Source: Yinghuangia elevatio
Lineage (GTDB): Bacteria; Actinomycetota; Actinomycetes; Streptomycetales; Streptomycetaceae
Assembly: GCF_040649515.1 (NCBI RefSeq)
Contig: NZ_JBEZFP010000033.1
Span: forward strand, 1 to 64,000
Direction of reading: 5' to 3'
DNA: 64,000 bases
Positions 51,764 through 61,954 of the stretch are shown piece after piece. The position numbers and the translations under genes are program-made. Under the pieces are notes generated by a model. That model worked only from the letters and a program-made list of their open reading frames with translations. It did no database searches and was not told the DNA's origin. Position 1 is the stretch's first letter; the number at the start of each line of letters is the position of its first letter.

Positions 51764-54700
51764 TCAGTGGGGGAGCCAGGCCGTCTGGATCATCTGGGTG
51801 CCGCGACGGCGGGAGATCAACTGGCCGCGGCCCGGGGGGAGCCGGGTGGGCCGTACGCCACCGATCAGCGGGCCTTCGTCGCGGTTTCCGGACAGGAGGA
51901 GGCCGCCGGTGCCGAGGTCGAGGAGCTTCTGCATGACGGGTTCGTAGAGCGCCCGGCTCGCGCCGCCGGAGCCGCGGGCGATCACCAGGTGCAGGCCGAC
52001 GTCGCGGGCCAGCGGGAGGTATTCGAGGAGCGGCGCGAGCGGGTTGCCGGAGGACGAGGCGACGAGGTCGTAGTCGTCGATGAGGAAGTACACGTCGGGG
52101 GCCGACCACCAACTGCGGTTGCGCAGTTGCTCCTGGGTGACCTCGGGGCCGGGGATGCGGCGGCTGAGGGAGTCGCAGACCTGGGCGACGGCGGGGCCGA
52201 GCGCCGGGTTCGCGGCGACGTAGTGCAGCAGGTGGGTCTCGGGGACCGCGCCCAGCAGGGAGCGGCGGTAGTCGACGGCGATGATGCGCGCTTCGGCGGG
52301 CGTGAAGCGCTCGCTGATGCCGCGGGCGACGGTACGCAGGAACCCGCTCTTGCCCGACTCGCTCTCGCCGAACAGCACGAAGCTGGGATCCGCGGTGAAG
52401 TCGAGGAACACCGGTTCGAGCGCGGCCTCGTCGATGCCGATGGGCACCGCGTGGCCCGGGACGGCGTCGGGGGTCGGCAGCTGCTCGTACGGCAGCAGGC
52501 GCGGCAGCATGCGTACCCGTGGCGCGGGGGCGCCCGTCCACGCCGCCTTGACCCGGGCGACGAAATCCGCGGCACCGTCGGCGAGATCGGACGCGTCACC
52601 CGAACCGTCCGCGCGCGGCAGCGCGGCGAGGAAGTGCATGCCGTCGGGAGTGAGACCGCGGCCGGGCGCGTCGGTCGGCACGTTGACCGCGACGCGCCGG
52701 TCCACCTCCGACTCCATCGGTTCCCCGAGCCGCAGTTCGAGGCGAGTCTGGATCTGGTCCTTGAGGGCGGGCCGCAACTCCGGCCACCGGCCCGCGGTCA
52801 CCACGACGTGCACGCCGTAGCCCAGACCGCGCGTGGCGATCTCGGTGATGGTGGCCTCCAGCGCGTCGAACTCGTTCTTGACCGTCGTCCAGCCGTCGAC
52901 GACGAGGAACACGTCGCCCCACGCCTCGCCGGGCAGGAGCCCTTGCGCGCGGCGCTGGCGGTAGGTTGCGATCGAGTCGATGCCCTGGGCGCGGAAGAAC
53001 TGTTCGCGGCGGTCGACGATGCCCGCCACCTCGCTCACCAGGCGACGTACCATCTCGGCGTCGAGGCGCCCCGCGACACCGCCCACGTGCGGGAGTTCGC
53101 TGAGCGACGAGAGGCCGCCGCCGCCGAAGTCCAGGCAGTAGAACTGCGCTTCGGCGGGAGTGTGGGTGAGCGCCAGCGAGGCGACAAGGGTCCGTGCGAG
53201 TGTGCTCTTGCCGCTGCGCGGGCCGCCCACGATCAGCACGTGTCCGGCCGCGCCGGACAAGTCGATGTACATCAGGTCGCGGCGCTGCTCGAACGGCTTG
53301 TCGACCACGCCCAGCGGAGCCGTCAGCCGCCCGTTGCCCGCCCACCCGGCCGCGGCAAGCCCGCGGTCCGGCGTCACGGCGATCGGCGCGATGGAGGTGA
53401 ACAGCGCGTCCAGAGCGGGTGATTCGCCCAGCGGCGGCAGCCACACCTGGTGCGCGGGCGGACCCTGCCCCGCCATGCGCCGCACGATCACGTCGAGCAC
53501 CGTGTCCGCGAGTGCGGACGATGTGCCCGGGTCGGCCAGGTCCGGGTCCGGGTCCGGCGCCGGCGCGGGGGCGTGTGCCGGCACGAAGGCGGCCTCGGGG
53601 GTCCACGCGTTGGTGAAGAGCACGGGCTGAGGGGCGCCTCCGGTACGGCTCGCGCCCTGGTTCGCGCTGCGGTAGGGGCCGGAGACGTACGCCGCCTTGA
53701 AGCGCGACATCGACTCCGTGTCGAACTTCAGCAGCCCCGACCCGGGCACCGGGGGCAACTGGTACGCGTCCGGGACCCCCAGCACCGCCCGCGACTCCGC
53801 CGCCGAGAAGGTGCGCAGCCCGATCCGGTACGACAGGTAGGTGTCCAGCCCCCGCAGCCGCCCCTCCTCCAGCCGCTGCGACGCCAGCAACAAATGCACG
53901 CCAAGCGACCGGCCGATACGCCCGATCTGGATGAACATGTCGATGAAATCCGGCTTGGCGGTGAGAAGTTCGCTGAACTCGTCGATGATGATCACGAGCG
54001 ACGGCAGCGGTTCCAGCGGTGCCCCCGCGGAACGCGCCCGCTCGTAGTCGTGGATGTTCGCGTAGTTGCCCGCGGCGCGCAGCAGTTCCTGCCGCCGCGT
54101 CAGCTCACCGGTGATCGAGTCGCGCATACGGTCGACGAGCGTCAGGTCGTCGGCGAGGTTGGTGATGACCGCCGCCACATGCGGCATCTCCGACATCCCG
54201 GAAAACGTCGCACCGCCCTTGAAGTCCGCGAGCACGAAGTTGAGGATCTCCGAGCTGTGCGTCATCGCGAGCCCCAGCACCAGCGTGCGCAGCAGCTCCG
54301 ACTTGCCCGAACCGGTCGCCCCGACGCACAGGCCGTGCGGACCCATGCCCTCCAAGGCCGATTCCTTGAGGTCCAGGAGAACCGGCTCGCCGCTCTCGCC
54401 CAGCCCGATCGGCACCCGCAGGCGATCGTGCGGTGCGCGCGGGCGCCAGGTGCGCGTCACGTCGACCGACGCGGCGTCGCCCACCCCCATGAGTTCGGTG
54501 AAGTCGAGGTTGGCCAGCAGGGGTTCGTCGCCGTCCGCGCCGGACAGCCGCAGCGGCGCCAGGCCGCGCGCCAGCGCCTCGGCGTCGGGCTCCGTGAGGA
54601 CGTCGGGGCGGCCCTCGTACGCCGTTCCCGTCGCGGCCTCCAGCACCAGCCGGTCGGGCTCGGCGACCACCGCCAGGCCGCCGCGCAACTCGTCGAGGTC

Positions 54701-55738
54701 ACCCGCGACGATCTCCAGCACGGTGACGCCCTGGAGGCCCTCCGACCCGGCCAGCACCGAACCGGACGGCACCGTCCCGCCGTCCAGCACCACCACCACA
54801 TGGGGCTGGTCGAGCACCGGCGCACCGGTGGCGGTGAAGCGCGGGCGGTTGGTCAGTTCGTCGGCCAGCAGCCGTTCGACCTCGCCCAGGTCGTCGACCA
54901 CCATGCGCAGCGCGCCCGCGCCGTCCGACTCCCGGGGGTGCTGGGCATGCGGCAGCCACTTGATCCAGTCCCACTTCTTCCCCCTGGACCGGTGCACCGC
55001 CGCGGCGATCACCACGTCGTCGGGGGAGTGGAGTGTGGTGAGTTGGCCGAGCATCGCGCGCGCCAGGCCGTACACGGTCTCCTCGTCGCCCGACAGCGTC
55101 AGGTGGTAGAAGGACCGCAACGACACCGCCATCGGCAGGTCGTCGAGCATGGACTGGGTCAGCAGGAAGCGCCGCATCGCCTCGGCGCACAGCGGTTCGA
55201 GGTCGTCGAGCGGTGCGGTCTGCGGCGCCACCAGTGCCGTGGCCAGGCGCTGGCGGCCGGTGCCGACCCGGACCTGGGCGAAGTCGGCGTCCCCGGCCCG
55301 GCGTTCCCACAGGCGGCGGCCGCCCGCGACGACCGACCACAGCTGGTCGGGGGCGGGGTGCGTCCACAGTTGCGCGCCGCGCTGGCGGCGCGCGGTGCGG
55401 CGTACCTTGGTGCGCTGCTGGTCCAGGTAGCGCAGGTAGTCGCGCCGGGCGTCGAGCATCGCGGGCGTGTTGCCCCGGCGGGCGCGTACGACGTTGGCGA
55501 TCACCATCGCGAGCGACGACACCATCATCATGCCGCCCATCACGAACATCATCTTGTTCGCGCCGGGCATGAACAGGAACCCGGCCGAGCCGAGCATGGT
55601 CATCATCGGCATCAGGCTGTTCATCCAGCCCTGGTCCTGCGGCCGTTCGAGCTCCGGGGGCGCTTCGAGGACCAGTTCGTCGGACGGCACCGCGGGCGGG
55701 AACACCCTCGGCGGTCTCTTGACGATCACCACGGTCAC
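51764..55738 (-). CDS. eccC: Type VII secretion ATPase EccC (fused EccCa-EccCb)
   Basis: Protein of 1324 aa. The N-terminus VTVVIVKRPPRVFPPAVPSD is typical of EccC. Two membrane helices follow (residues about 40-85). Three FtsK/SpoIIIE ATPase domains carry intact P-loops: GATGSGKS (K479), GGPRSGKS (K844) and GESESGKS (K1130). It recognises the C-terminal YxxxD/E signal and powers export. In mycobacterial ESX-1 this protein is split in two; here it is one chain. GTG 55738 gives the conserved start. A longer in-frame ATG at 55831 adds 31 unrelated residues. It reads divergently from eccD. Confidence 0.95.
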   Translation of the reverse strand: MTVVIVKRPPRVFPPAVPSDELVLEAPPELERPQDQGWMNSLMPMMTMLGSAGFLFMPGANKMMFVMGGMMMVSSLAMVIANVVRARRGNTPAMLDARRDYLRYLDQQRTKVRRTARRQRGAQLWTHPAPDQLWSVVAGGRRLWERRAGDADFAQVRVGTGRQRLATALVAPQTAPLDDLEPLCAEAMRRFLLTQSMLDDLPMAVSLRSFYHLTLSGDEETVYGLARAMLGQLTTLHSPDDVVIAAAVHRSRGKKWDWIKWLPHAQHPRESDGAGALRMVVDDLGEVERLLADELTNRPRFTATGAPVLDQPHVVVVLDGGTVPSGSVLAGSEGLQGVTVLEIVAGDLDELRGGLAVVAEPDRLVLEAATGTAYEGRPDVLTEPDAEALARGLAPLRLSGADGDEPLLANLDFTELMGVGDAASVDVTRTWRPRAPHDRLRVPIGLGESGEPVLLDLKESALEGMGPHGLCVGATGSGKSELLRTLVLGLAMTHSSEILNFVLADFKGGATFSGMSEMPHVAAVITNLADDLTLVDRMRDSITGELTRRQELLRAAGNYANIHDYERARSAGAPLEPLPSLVIIIDEFSELLTAKPDFIDMFIQIGRIGRSLGVHLLLASQRLEEGRLRGLDTYLSYRIGLRTFSAAESRAVLGVPDAYQLPPVPGSGLLKFDTESMSRFKAAYVSGPYRSANQGASRTGGAPQPVLFTNAWTPEAAFVPAHAPAPAPDPDPDLADPGTSSALADTVLDVIVRRMAGQGPPAHQVWLPPLGESPALDALFTSIAPIAVTPDRGLAAAGWAGNGRLTAPLGVVDKPFEQRRDLMYIDLSGAAGHVLIVGGPRSGKSTLARTLVASLALTHTPAEAQFYCLDFGGGGLSSLSELPHVGGVAGRLDAEMVRRLVSEVAGIVDRREQFFRAQGIDSIATYRQRRAQGLLPGEAWGDVFLVVDGWTTVKNEFDALEATITEIATRGLGYGVHVVVTAGRWPELRPALKDQIQTRLELRLGEPMESEVDRRVAVNVPTDAPGRGLTPDGMHFLAALPRADGSGDASDLADGAADFVARVKAAWTGAPAPRVRMLPRLLPYEQLPTPDAVPGHAVPIGIDEAALEPVFLDFTADPSFVLFGESESGKSGFLRTVARGISERFTPAEARIIAVDYRRSLLGAVPETHLLHYVAANPALGPAVAQVCDSLSRRIPGPEVTQEQLRNRSWWSAPDVYFLIDDYDLVASSSGNPLAPLLEYLPLARDVGLHLVIARGSGGASRALYEPVMQKLLDLGTGGLLLSGNRDEGPLIGGVRPTRLPPGRGQLISRRRGTQMIQTAWLPH

Positions 55739-55993
55739 TCGAATCAGCCCCCATCCACCTGGTGTTCGCATCGCCGGGCAGGCCGGGGTGCGCGGATCCG
55801 TTTCCGGACACGGCGGATGGACTGGAACCAACCCACCCCGTCAGGGTCGTCTCCATACCCCGGGCGGATGTCGAAGTGACCGGCACCGTCCGGGCGATGG
55901 CCGATACTACTGGTTGGCGCCGCCGGTGCCACAGGCTCGCAGGTCGGCGCAACTTCCGGTGCCCGCACGGCGCGAACGGAATCGAAGGTCCGT

Positions 55994-55999
55994 TAGGCT
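55994..55999 (+). promoter_or_regulatory. Candidate -10 box of eccD
   Basis: TAGGCT followed by GCG lies 73 bases before the eccD GTG. No good -35 box is present. The pnp leader has a very similar GTAGGCTGTG at 58052-58061. The divergent gap 55739-56072 shows no other clear element. Confidence 0.35.
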
Positions 56000-56072
56000 G
56001 CGTCGTCAGCCGGTCGGCGCAGGACGCGCCCCGGCGACACCGTCCACACCGGAAGCCACGGGGAGCCGCCGG

Positions 56073-57518
56073 GTGAGTACCGCAGTCGGCACGGTCGGAA
56101 CACCGGGCGCATCGGCCCCTTCCGCCGTCACCATCTCGACCGGACTGGTCCGGGTCACGATCGTCGCACCGGACTGCCGTGTGGACGTCGCGCTGCCCGA
56201 GGAAGTCCCGCTCGCCGACCTCTACCCGGAGATCCTGCGGCTGTCCGGACAGGTGCAATCCCCCGGCGCACCAACGGGGTTCCGCCTCATGAGCATGGAC
56301 GGCGGGCTCCTGGACAGCACCCGCGGACTGGGCGCGCAGTCCGTGCACGACGGCGCGCTGCTGCGCTTCACACCGCTCGCCGACGCGCTGCCGCCACCGG
56401 TCTACGACGACGTGGTCGACGCGGTGGCCTCGTCCGTCACCGCCGACCACCGCCTGTGGTCGCCCGATCTGCTGCGGACCGCGGCGCTGTCGGGCGCGGC
56501 GGCGTTCCTGTGCCTGGCGCCGGTCGCGCTGTGGCGTACCGCCGACCCGAACTCGGCCGCCGGAGTCGTCGCGGGCACGCTCGCCCTGCTGCTCGCCGTG
56601 GTCGCGGGCGTCCGGGCCCGGGTGTACGACGACCACGGCGCGGCGGCGGCCCTCGGCCTCGGTGCGCTGCCCAACGCCTTCTACGCGGGCCTCGGCGTCG
56701 TCGACCCGCCCGCCGGCGAGGGTCCCGGCCGGGTGCAGTTCCTCGCCGCCTGCGCTTCGGTGATGGTGGTGTCGACGCTGATCGCGGTCCTGGTCCCGCA
56801 GCGCAACGCGGTGTACGTCGCGGGGGCGGGCGGTGCCGCGGCGGGCATGGTCACCGCGTTCGGCCTGATCGCCGCCGACGCCTCGCCGGGGGACGCCGCC
56901 GCGGTCGCCGGTGTCACCGGCCTCGCCGCCATCGCGTTCCTGCCGTCGTGGTCGCTGCGCCTGGCCCGGCTGCCCATCGGATTCCTGCCCCCGGACGCGC
57001 CTCCGGCGGCCCGGGCGAGCGCCGACGACCCGGTGGACCACAGCGCCCTGGCCGCCCGCGCCCGGGCCGGCCACCAGATCCTGACGGGCCTCGTGGGCGC
57101 CTGCGCGACCGTCGTCGCCGGCTCGGCCGTCGTACTGGGCTACTCCTCTTCCCTGTGGGCCCAGATCCTCACCGGCGCGCTCGCCGTCGCGCTCCTGACG
57201 CGCGCCCGGCTTTTCTCACACACCGCGCAGGTCACGCTGCTGCTGGCGGCCGGGGCGCTGTCCCTGGTCTTCCTCGCGGCCGGGCTGACCCTGCACACGG
57301 ACTTCCTCGACGCCGAGCGACCGCACTGGATCTACGGGGCGACCGCGGCGTTCGGCGCGCTGCTCGGCCTGATCGCGATCACCGTCCCGGCGCGCGGCCT
57401 CTCCCCGTTCTGGGGGCGTGCCATGGACATCCTCGAAGGCATGCTCCTGACCGCCATGGTGCCCGTGTGCCTGGCCGTCCTCGGCGTCTACAGCACGCTT
57501 CGCAACATCACCGGCTGA
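56073..57518 (+). CDS. eccD: Type VII secretion integral membrane protein EccD
   Basis: Protein of 481 aa. Residues about 1-110 look like the ubiquitin-like (YukD) domain (LVRVTIVAPDCRVDVALPEE, then LADLYPEILRLSGQ). About 11 membrane helices follow from residue 140 on, as in EccD channels. GTG 56073 has GGGGAG about 8 bases upstream. A -10-like TAGGCT lies at 55994-55999. It stands alone between the divergent eccC and rpsO. An upstream frame to 55467 continues antisense to eccC and is not real. Confidence 0.92.
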   Translation: MSTAVGTVGTPGASAPSAVTISTGLVRVTIVAPDCRVDVALPEEVPLADLYPEILRLSGQVQSPGAPTGFRLMSMDGGLLDSTRGLGAQSVHDGALLRFTPLADALPPPVYDDVVDAVASSVTADHRLWSPDLLRTAALSGAAAFLCLAPVALWRTADPNSAAGVVAGTLALLLAVVAGVRARVYDDHGAAAALGLGALPNAFYAGLGVVDPPAGEGPGRVQFLAACASVMVVSTLIAVLVPQRNAVYVAGAGGAAAGMVTAFGLIAADASPGDAAAVAGVTGLAAIAFLPSWSLRLARLPIGFLPPDAPPAARASADDPVDHSALAARARAGHQILTGLVGACATVVAGSAVVLGYSSSLWAQILTGALAVALLTRARLFSHTAQVTLLLAAGALSLVFLAAGLTLHTDFLDAERPHWIYGATAAFGALLGLIAITVPARGLSPFWGRAMDILEGMLLTAMVPVCLAVLGVYSTLRNITG

Positions 57519-57544
57519 GACATCCGACCGTGGGCTGCTAGGGT
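57515..57544 (+). promoter_or_regulatory. Candidate rpsO promoter
   Basis: CTGAGA (57515-57520), an 18-base spacer and TAGGGT (57539-57544) fit an actinobacterial housekeeping promoter. The -35 box overlaps the end of eccD. It would give a leader of about 150 bases containing a CCCCCG/CGGGGG hairpin (57650-57671). Confidence 0.5.
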
Positions 57545-57702
57545 GGTCTCATCCGGACCTTTGCGCCCGGTGTGTGTGCTGCCCGGATCTTTCCCGCGGA
57601 TTCCTCCGTCGGGCCCGACCCGGTCGGCGCGCAGTGAGTCACCGAAGTTCCCCCGTGAAGAAGACCGGGGGCACTCACACTCTCACCTGAATGGAGCACG
57701 CA

Positions 57703-57990
<288 letters not shown>

Positions 57991-58000
57991 ACCGCACAGT

Positions 58001-58029
58001 GAAGGAGCGGCTCTCCGAGCCGCTCCTTC
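58001..58029 (+). terminator. rpsO-pnp intergenic hairpin
   Basis: GAAGGAGCGGCTC-TCC-GAGCCGCTCCTTC is a perfect 13-bp stem, 10 bases after the rpsO stop. In Streptomyces the hairpin at this place is cut by RNase III and lets part of the transcription run into pnp. The rest of the gap to 58291 holds a -10-like TAGGCT at 58053-58058. Confidence 0.75.
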
Positions 58030-58291
58030 GCCGTATCAGGACACAGTTTTTGTAGGCTGTGACGCAGCGGTGTGGTGCGTGACACCCCACCGCGGCGAAG
58101 CAGTTCAACCACCGGGAGTGCCGCACACGCGGCGCAGGCGTCGGCCCAAGGCGCCGGTCCTCGGTAGTGGCCCCCGGGGCCCGGCACATCAGCCGGAACC
58201 GACCCGGTGGCTTCGATCGAAGACCGGCCCGGCCGAGCCTGACCCGTCGCGTACACCGCGCACTCCCTTGAAGTGACGAGGAGGGTGCCCC

Positions 58292-60541
58292 GTGGAGGGT
58301 ACCGATGTGACCTTCGCCGAAGCCGTCATCGACAACGGCAGCTTCGGCACCCGTACGATCCGCTTCGAGACCGGACGCCTGGCCCGCCAGGCCGCCGGTT
58401 CGGCCGTGGCCTACCTGGACGACGACACCATGGTGCTGTCGGCCACCACCGCCTCGAAGCGTCCGAAGGACCAGCTCGACTTCTTCCCCCTGACGGTGGA
58501 CGTCGAGGAGCGCATGTACGCCGCGGGCAAGATCCCCGGCTCGTTCTTCCGCCGTGAGGGCCGCCCGTCCGAGGACGCCGTCCTCACCTGCCGCCTGATC
58601 GACCGCCCGCTGCGCCCGTCCTTCAAGAAGGGCCTGCGCAACGAGATCCAGATCGTCGCGACGATCATGGCGCTCAACCCCGACCACCTGTACGACGTCG
58701 TCGCGATCAACGCGGCCTCCATGTCGACGCAGCTGGCCGGTCTGCCGTTCTCCGGCCCGATCGGCGGCGTCCGCGTCGCGCTGATCGACGGCCAGTGGGT
58801 GGCGTTCCCGACGCACTCCGAGCTGGAGCGCGCGGTCTTCGACATGGTCGTCGCGGGCCGCGTCCTGGCCGACGGCGACGTCGCCATCATGATGGTCGAG
58901 GCCGAGGCCACGACCTCCACGATCGAGCTCGTCAAGGGCGGCGCCGGCGCGCCGACCGAGGAGATCGTCGCCGAGGGCCTGGAAGCGTCCAAGCCCTTCA
59001 TCAAGGCGCTCTGCGCCGCGCAGCTCCAGGTCGCCGAGAAGGCCGCCAAGGAGACCGCCGAGTACCCGGTGTTCCTGGACTACCAGGACGACGTGTTCGA
59101 GGCCCTGTCGTCCGCCGTCTCCGACGAGCTGTCCGCCGCGCTCACCATCGCCGGCAAGCAGGCCCGCGAGACCGAGCTCGACCGCGTCAAGGACCTCGCC
59201 GCCGAGAAGCTGCTGCCGCAGTTCGAGGGCCGCGAGAAGGAGATCGGCGGCGCATTCCGCGCGCTCACCAAGAAGCTGGTCCGCCAGCGGGTGCTGCGCG
59301 ACAAGGTCCGCATCGACGGCCGCGGCCTGACCGACATCCGCACCCTCGCGGCCGAGGTCGAGGTCATCCCGCGCGTGCACGGCTCGGCGCTCTTCGAGCG
59401 CGGCGAGACCCAGATCCTGGGTGTCACCACGCTCAACATGCTCCGCATGGAGCAGATGATCGACACGCTGAACCCCGAGACGCGCAAGCGCTACATGCAC
59501 AACTACAACTTCCCGCCGTACTCGGTCGGCGAGACCGGCCGCGTGGGCTCGCCCAAGCGCCGCGAGATCGGCCACGGCGCGCTCGCCGAGCGCGCGCTGC
59601 TGCCGGTGCTGCCGACGCGCGAGGAGTTCCCGTACGCGATCCGCCAGGTGTCCGAGGCGCTCGGCTCCAACGGCTCGACCTCGATGGGCTCGGTCTGCGC
59701 GTCCACGATGTCGCTGCTCAACGCCGGTGTGCCGCTCAAGGCGCCGGTCGCGGGCATCGCGATGGGCCTCATCTCCGACGACGTCGACGGCAAGACCGAG
59801 TACGTCACGCTGACCGACATCCTCGGTGCCGAGGACGCGTACGGCGACATGGACTTCAAGGTCGCCGGCACCAAGGAGTTCGTCACCGCGCTCCAGCTCG
59901 ACACCAAGCTCGACGGCATCCCGGCCTCGGTGCTGGCCGCCGCGCTGAAGCAGGCCAAGGACGCCCGCCTGCACATCCTCGACGTGATGAACGAGGCGAT
60001 CGACGTTCCGGACGAGATGTCCGAGTTCGCGCCGCGCATCATCACCGTCAAGATCCCGGTGGACAAGATCGGCGAGGTCATCGGCCCGAAGGGCAAGATG
60101 ATCAACCAGATCCAGGACGACACCGGCGCCGACATCACCATCGAGGACGACGGCACGATCTACATCGGCGCCGTCAACGGCACCTCGGCCGAGGCCGCGC
60201 GGAACGTGATCAACCAGATCGCGAACCCGACGATGCCCGAGGTCGGCGAGCGCTACCTGGGCACGGTCGTCAAGACCACGACCTTCGGCGCGTTCGTCTC
60301 GCTCATGCCCGGCAAGGACGGCCTGCTGCACGTCTCGCAGCTGCGCAAGATGGCCGGCGGCAAGCGCGTCGAGAACGTCGAGGACGTCGTCAAGGTCGGC
60401 GACAAGGTCCAGGTCGAGATCGCCGAGATCGACCAGCGCGGCAAGCTGTCGCTGGTGCCGGTCGTCGAGGGCGAGGACTCGGCCGACGACAAGGCCGCGG
60501 ACGCAGCCGGTGACAAGGCCGGGGACGACTCCGCCAAGTGA
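58292..60541 (+). CDS. pnp: Polyribonucleotide nucleotidyltransferase (PNPase)
   Basis: Protein of 749 aa. Two RNase PH domains (FETGRLARQAAGSAVAYLDD at the start; RIDGRGLTDIRTLAAEVEVI in the second) are followed by KH (KIGEVIGPKGKMINQIQDDT) and S1 (RYLGTVVKTTTFGAFVSLMP) domains. It degrades RNA by phosphorolysis; in actinobacteria it also adds 3' tails. The C-terminus is an acidic Ala/Asp tail. GTG 58292 has GAGGAGGG 8 bases upstream. The stop overlaps the start of the M16 peptidase gene (GTGA). Confidence 0.97.
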   Translation: MEGTDVTFAEAVIDNGSFGTRTIRFETGRLARQAAGSAVAYLDDDTMVLSATTASKRPKDQLDFFPLTVDVEERMYAAGKIPGSFFRREGRPSEDAVLTCRLIDRPLRPSFKKGLRNEIQIVATIMALNPDHLYDVVAINAASMSTQLAGLPFSGPIGGVRVALIDGQWVAFPTHSELERAVFDMVVAGRVLADGDVAIMMVEAEATTSTIELVKGGAGAPTEEIVAEGLEASKPFIKALCAAQLQVAEKAAKETAEYPVFLDYQDDVFEALSSAVSDELSAALTIAGKQARETELDRVKDLAAEKLLPQFEGREKEIGGAFRALTKKLVRQRVLRDKVRIDGRGLTDIRTLAAEVEVIPRVHGSALFERGETQILGVTTLNMLRMEQMIDTLNPETRKRYMHNYNFPPYSVGETGRVGSPKRREIGHGALAERALLPVLPTREEFPYAIRQVSEALGSNGSTSMGSVCASTMSLLNAGVPLKAPVAGIAMGLISDDVDGKTEYVTLTDILGAEDAYGDMDFKVAGTKEFVTALQLDTKLDGIPASVLAAALKQAKDARLHILDVMNEAIDVPDEMSEFAPRIITVKIPVDKIGEVIGPKGKMINQIQDDTGADITIEDDGTIYIGAVNGTSAEAARNVINQIANPTMPEVGERYLGTVVKTTTFGAFVSLMPGKDGLLHVSQLRKMAGGKRVENVEDVVKVGDKVQVEIAEIDQRGKLSLVPVVEGEDSADDKAADAAGDKAGDDSAK

Positions 60542-61896
60542 CCAGGACGGTAGCCAAGAGCCCGGTCGCCGCGTACGCGCAGCGGCCGGGCTCTACCAAG
60601 ACCCTGCTCAAGGGCGAGGACGGCGGCATAGTCCGCCGGACCGTCCTGCCCGGCGGGCTGCGCGTGATCACCGAGGCGATGCCGGGCGTACGCTCGGCCA
60701 CCTTCGGCATCTGGGTCGGCATCGGCTCGCGCGACGAGACGCCCGCGCTGGCCGGCGCCACGCACTACCTCGAGCACCTGCTCTTCAAGGGCACCGCCAA
60801 GCGCGACGCCCTGGAGATCTCGGCGGCGCTCGACGCGGTCGGCGGCGAGATGAACGCGTTCACCTCGAAGGAGTACACGTGCTACTACGCACGTGTCCTC
60901 GACACCGACCTGCCGCTGGCCATCGACGTGGTCTCCGACATGGTGACCTCGTCGCTGATCCGCGCCGAGGACGTCGACAGCGAGCGCGGCGTCATCCTCG
61001 AAGAGATCGCCATGAACGAGGACGACCCGGGCGACCTGGTGCACGAGCTGTTCTCCGAGGCCCTGCTCGGCGACGCCCCGCTCGGGCGCCCGGTCCTGGG
61101 CACCGTCGACTCGATCAACTCCCTGACCCGGCCCCAGATCGCGGGCTACTACCGGCGGCGCTACCGGCCGCCGAACATGGTGGTCACCGCGGCCGGCAAC
61201 GTCGACCACGGCAAGGTCGTGCGGCTGGTCAAGAAGGCGTTCGCCGACGTCGTGGCCGACGCCGACGCGATGCCCGCGGCGCCGCGGGGCGGCGAGCGGA
61301 CCATCCGCGGCGGGGGCACCGTACGCATCCTCGAGCGCCCGACCGAGCAGGCCCACCTCGTCCTGGGCATGCCCGGCGTCTCGCGCTCCGACGACCGGCG
61401 CTTCGCGCTGGCGGTGCTCAACGCGGCGCTCGGCGGCGGGATGAGCTCGCGGCTGTTCCAGGAGGTCCGGGAGAAGCGCGGCCTGGCGTACTCCGTGTAC
61501 TCCTACACCGCCGCGTACGCCGACCTGGGCATGTTCGGCATCTACGCGGGCTGCCTCCCCGGCAAGGTCCACGAAGTGCTGCGCATCTGCCGCGAGGAAC
61601 TCGCCAAGGTCGCCGCGGACGGCATCACCGACGAGGAACTGCAGCGCGCCATCGGCCAGTTGCACGGCTCGCTCGTCCTCGGCCTGGAGGACTCCGGGTC
61701 GCGCATGAGCCGCATCGGCAAGAGCGAACTGGTCTACGGCGACCACCTCTCGGTCGACGAGCAGCTCGCGATCATCGGTGCGGTCACCGCGGAGCAGGTC
61801 CGGGAGGTGGCGCGGGACATCCTCGGGGCACGTCCTACGCTGGCCCTGGTCGGCCCCTTCCCCGACCCCGGCGCGTTCGCCGGGGCGGTGGCCTGA
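60538..61896 (+). CDS. M16-family zinc peptidase
   Basis: Protein of 452 aa. GATHYLEHLLFKGTAKR carries the inverted zinc motif HxxEH (His 76, Glu 79, His 80), with the distal Glu expected in SERGVILEEIAMNEDDP. GGGMSSRLFQEVREKRGLAY is the second-domain signature. It resembles the mitochondrial processing peptidase subunit. GTG 60538 overlaps the pnp stop, a pairing conserved in actinobacteria. The natural substrate is unknown. Confidence 0.92.
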   Translation: MTRTVAKSPVAAYAQRPGSTKTLLKGEDGGIVRRTVLPGGLRVITEAMPGVRSATFGIWVGIGSRDETPALAGATHYLEHLLFKGTAKRDALEISAALDAVGGEMNAFTSKEYTCYYARVLDTDLPLAIDVVSDMVTSSLIRAEDVDSERGVILEEIAMNEDDPGDLVHELFSEALLGDAPLGRPVLGTVDSINSLTRPQIAGYYRRRYRPPNMVVTAAGNVDHGKVVRLVKKAFADVVADADAMPAAPRGGERTIRGGGTVRILERPTEQAHLVLGMPGVSRSDDRRFALAVLNAALGGGMSSRLFQEVREKRGLAYSVYSYTAAYADLGMFGIYAGCLPGKVHEVLRICREELAKVAADGITDEELQRAIGQLHGSLVLGLEDSGSRMSRIGKSELVYGDHLSVDEQLAIIGAVTAEQVREVARDILGARPTLALVGPFPDPGAFAGAVA

Positions 61897-61954
61897 CCTC
61901 TCGGCGACGCCCGACCGGCGGGCGCACCGGACAGCGAAGACAGGAGCAAGAGAC

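Noticed and set aside
55739..56072. Upstream extension of eccD to 55467
   Set aside because: It would run antisense into eccC. GTG 56073 has a good ribosome site and gives the family length.
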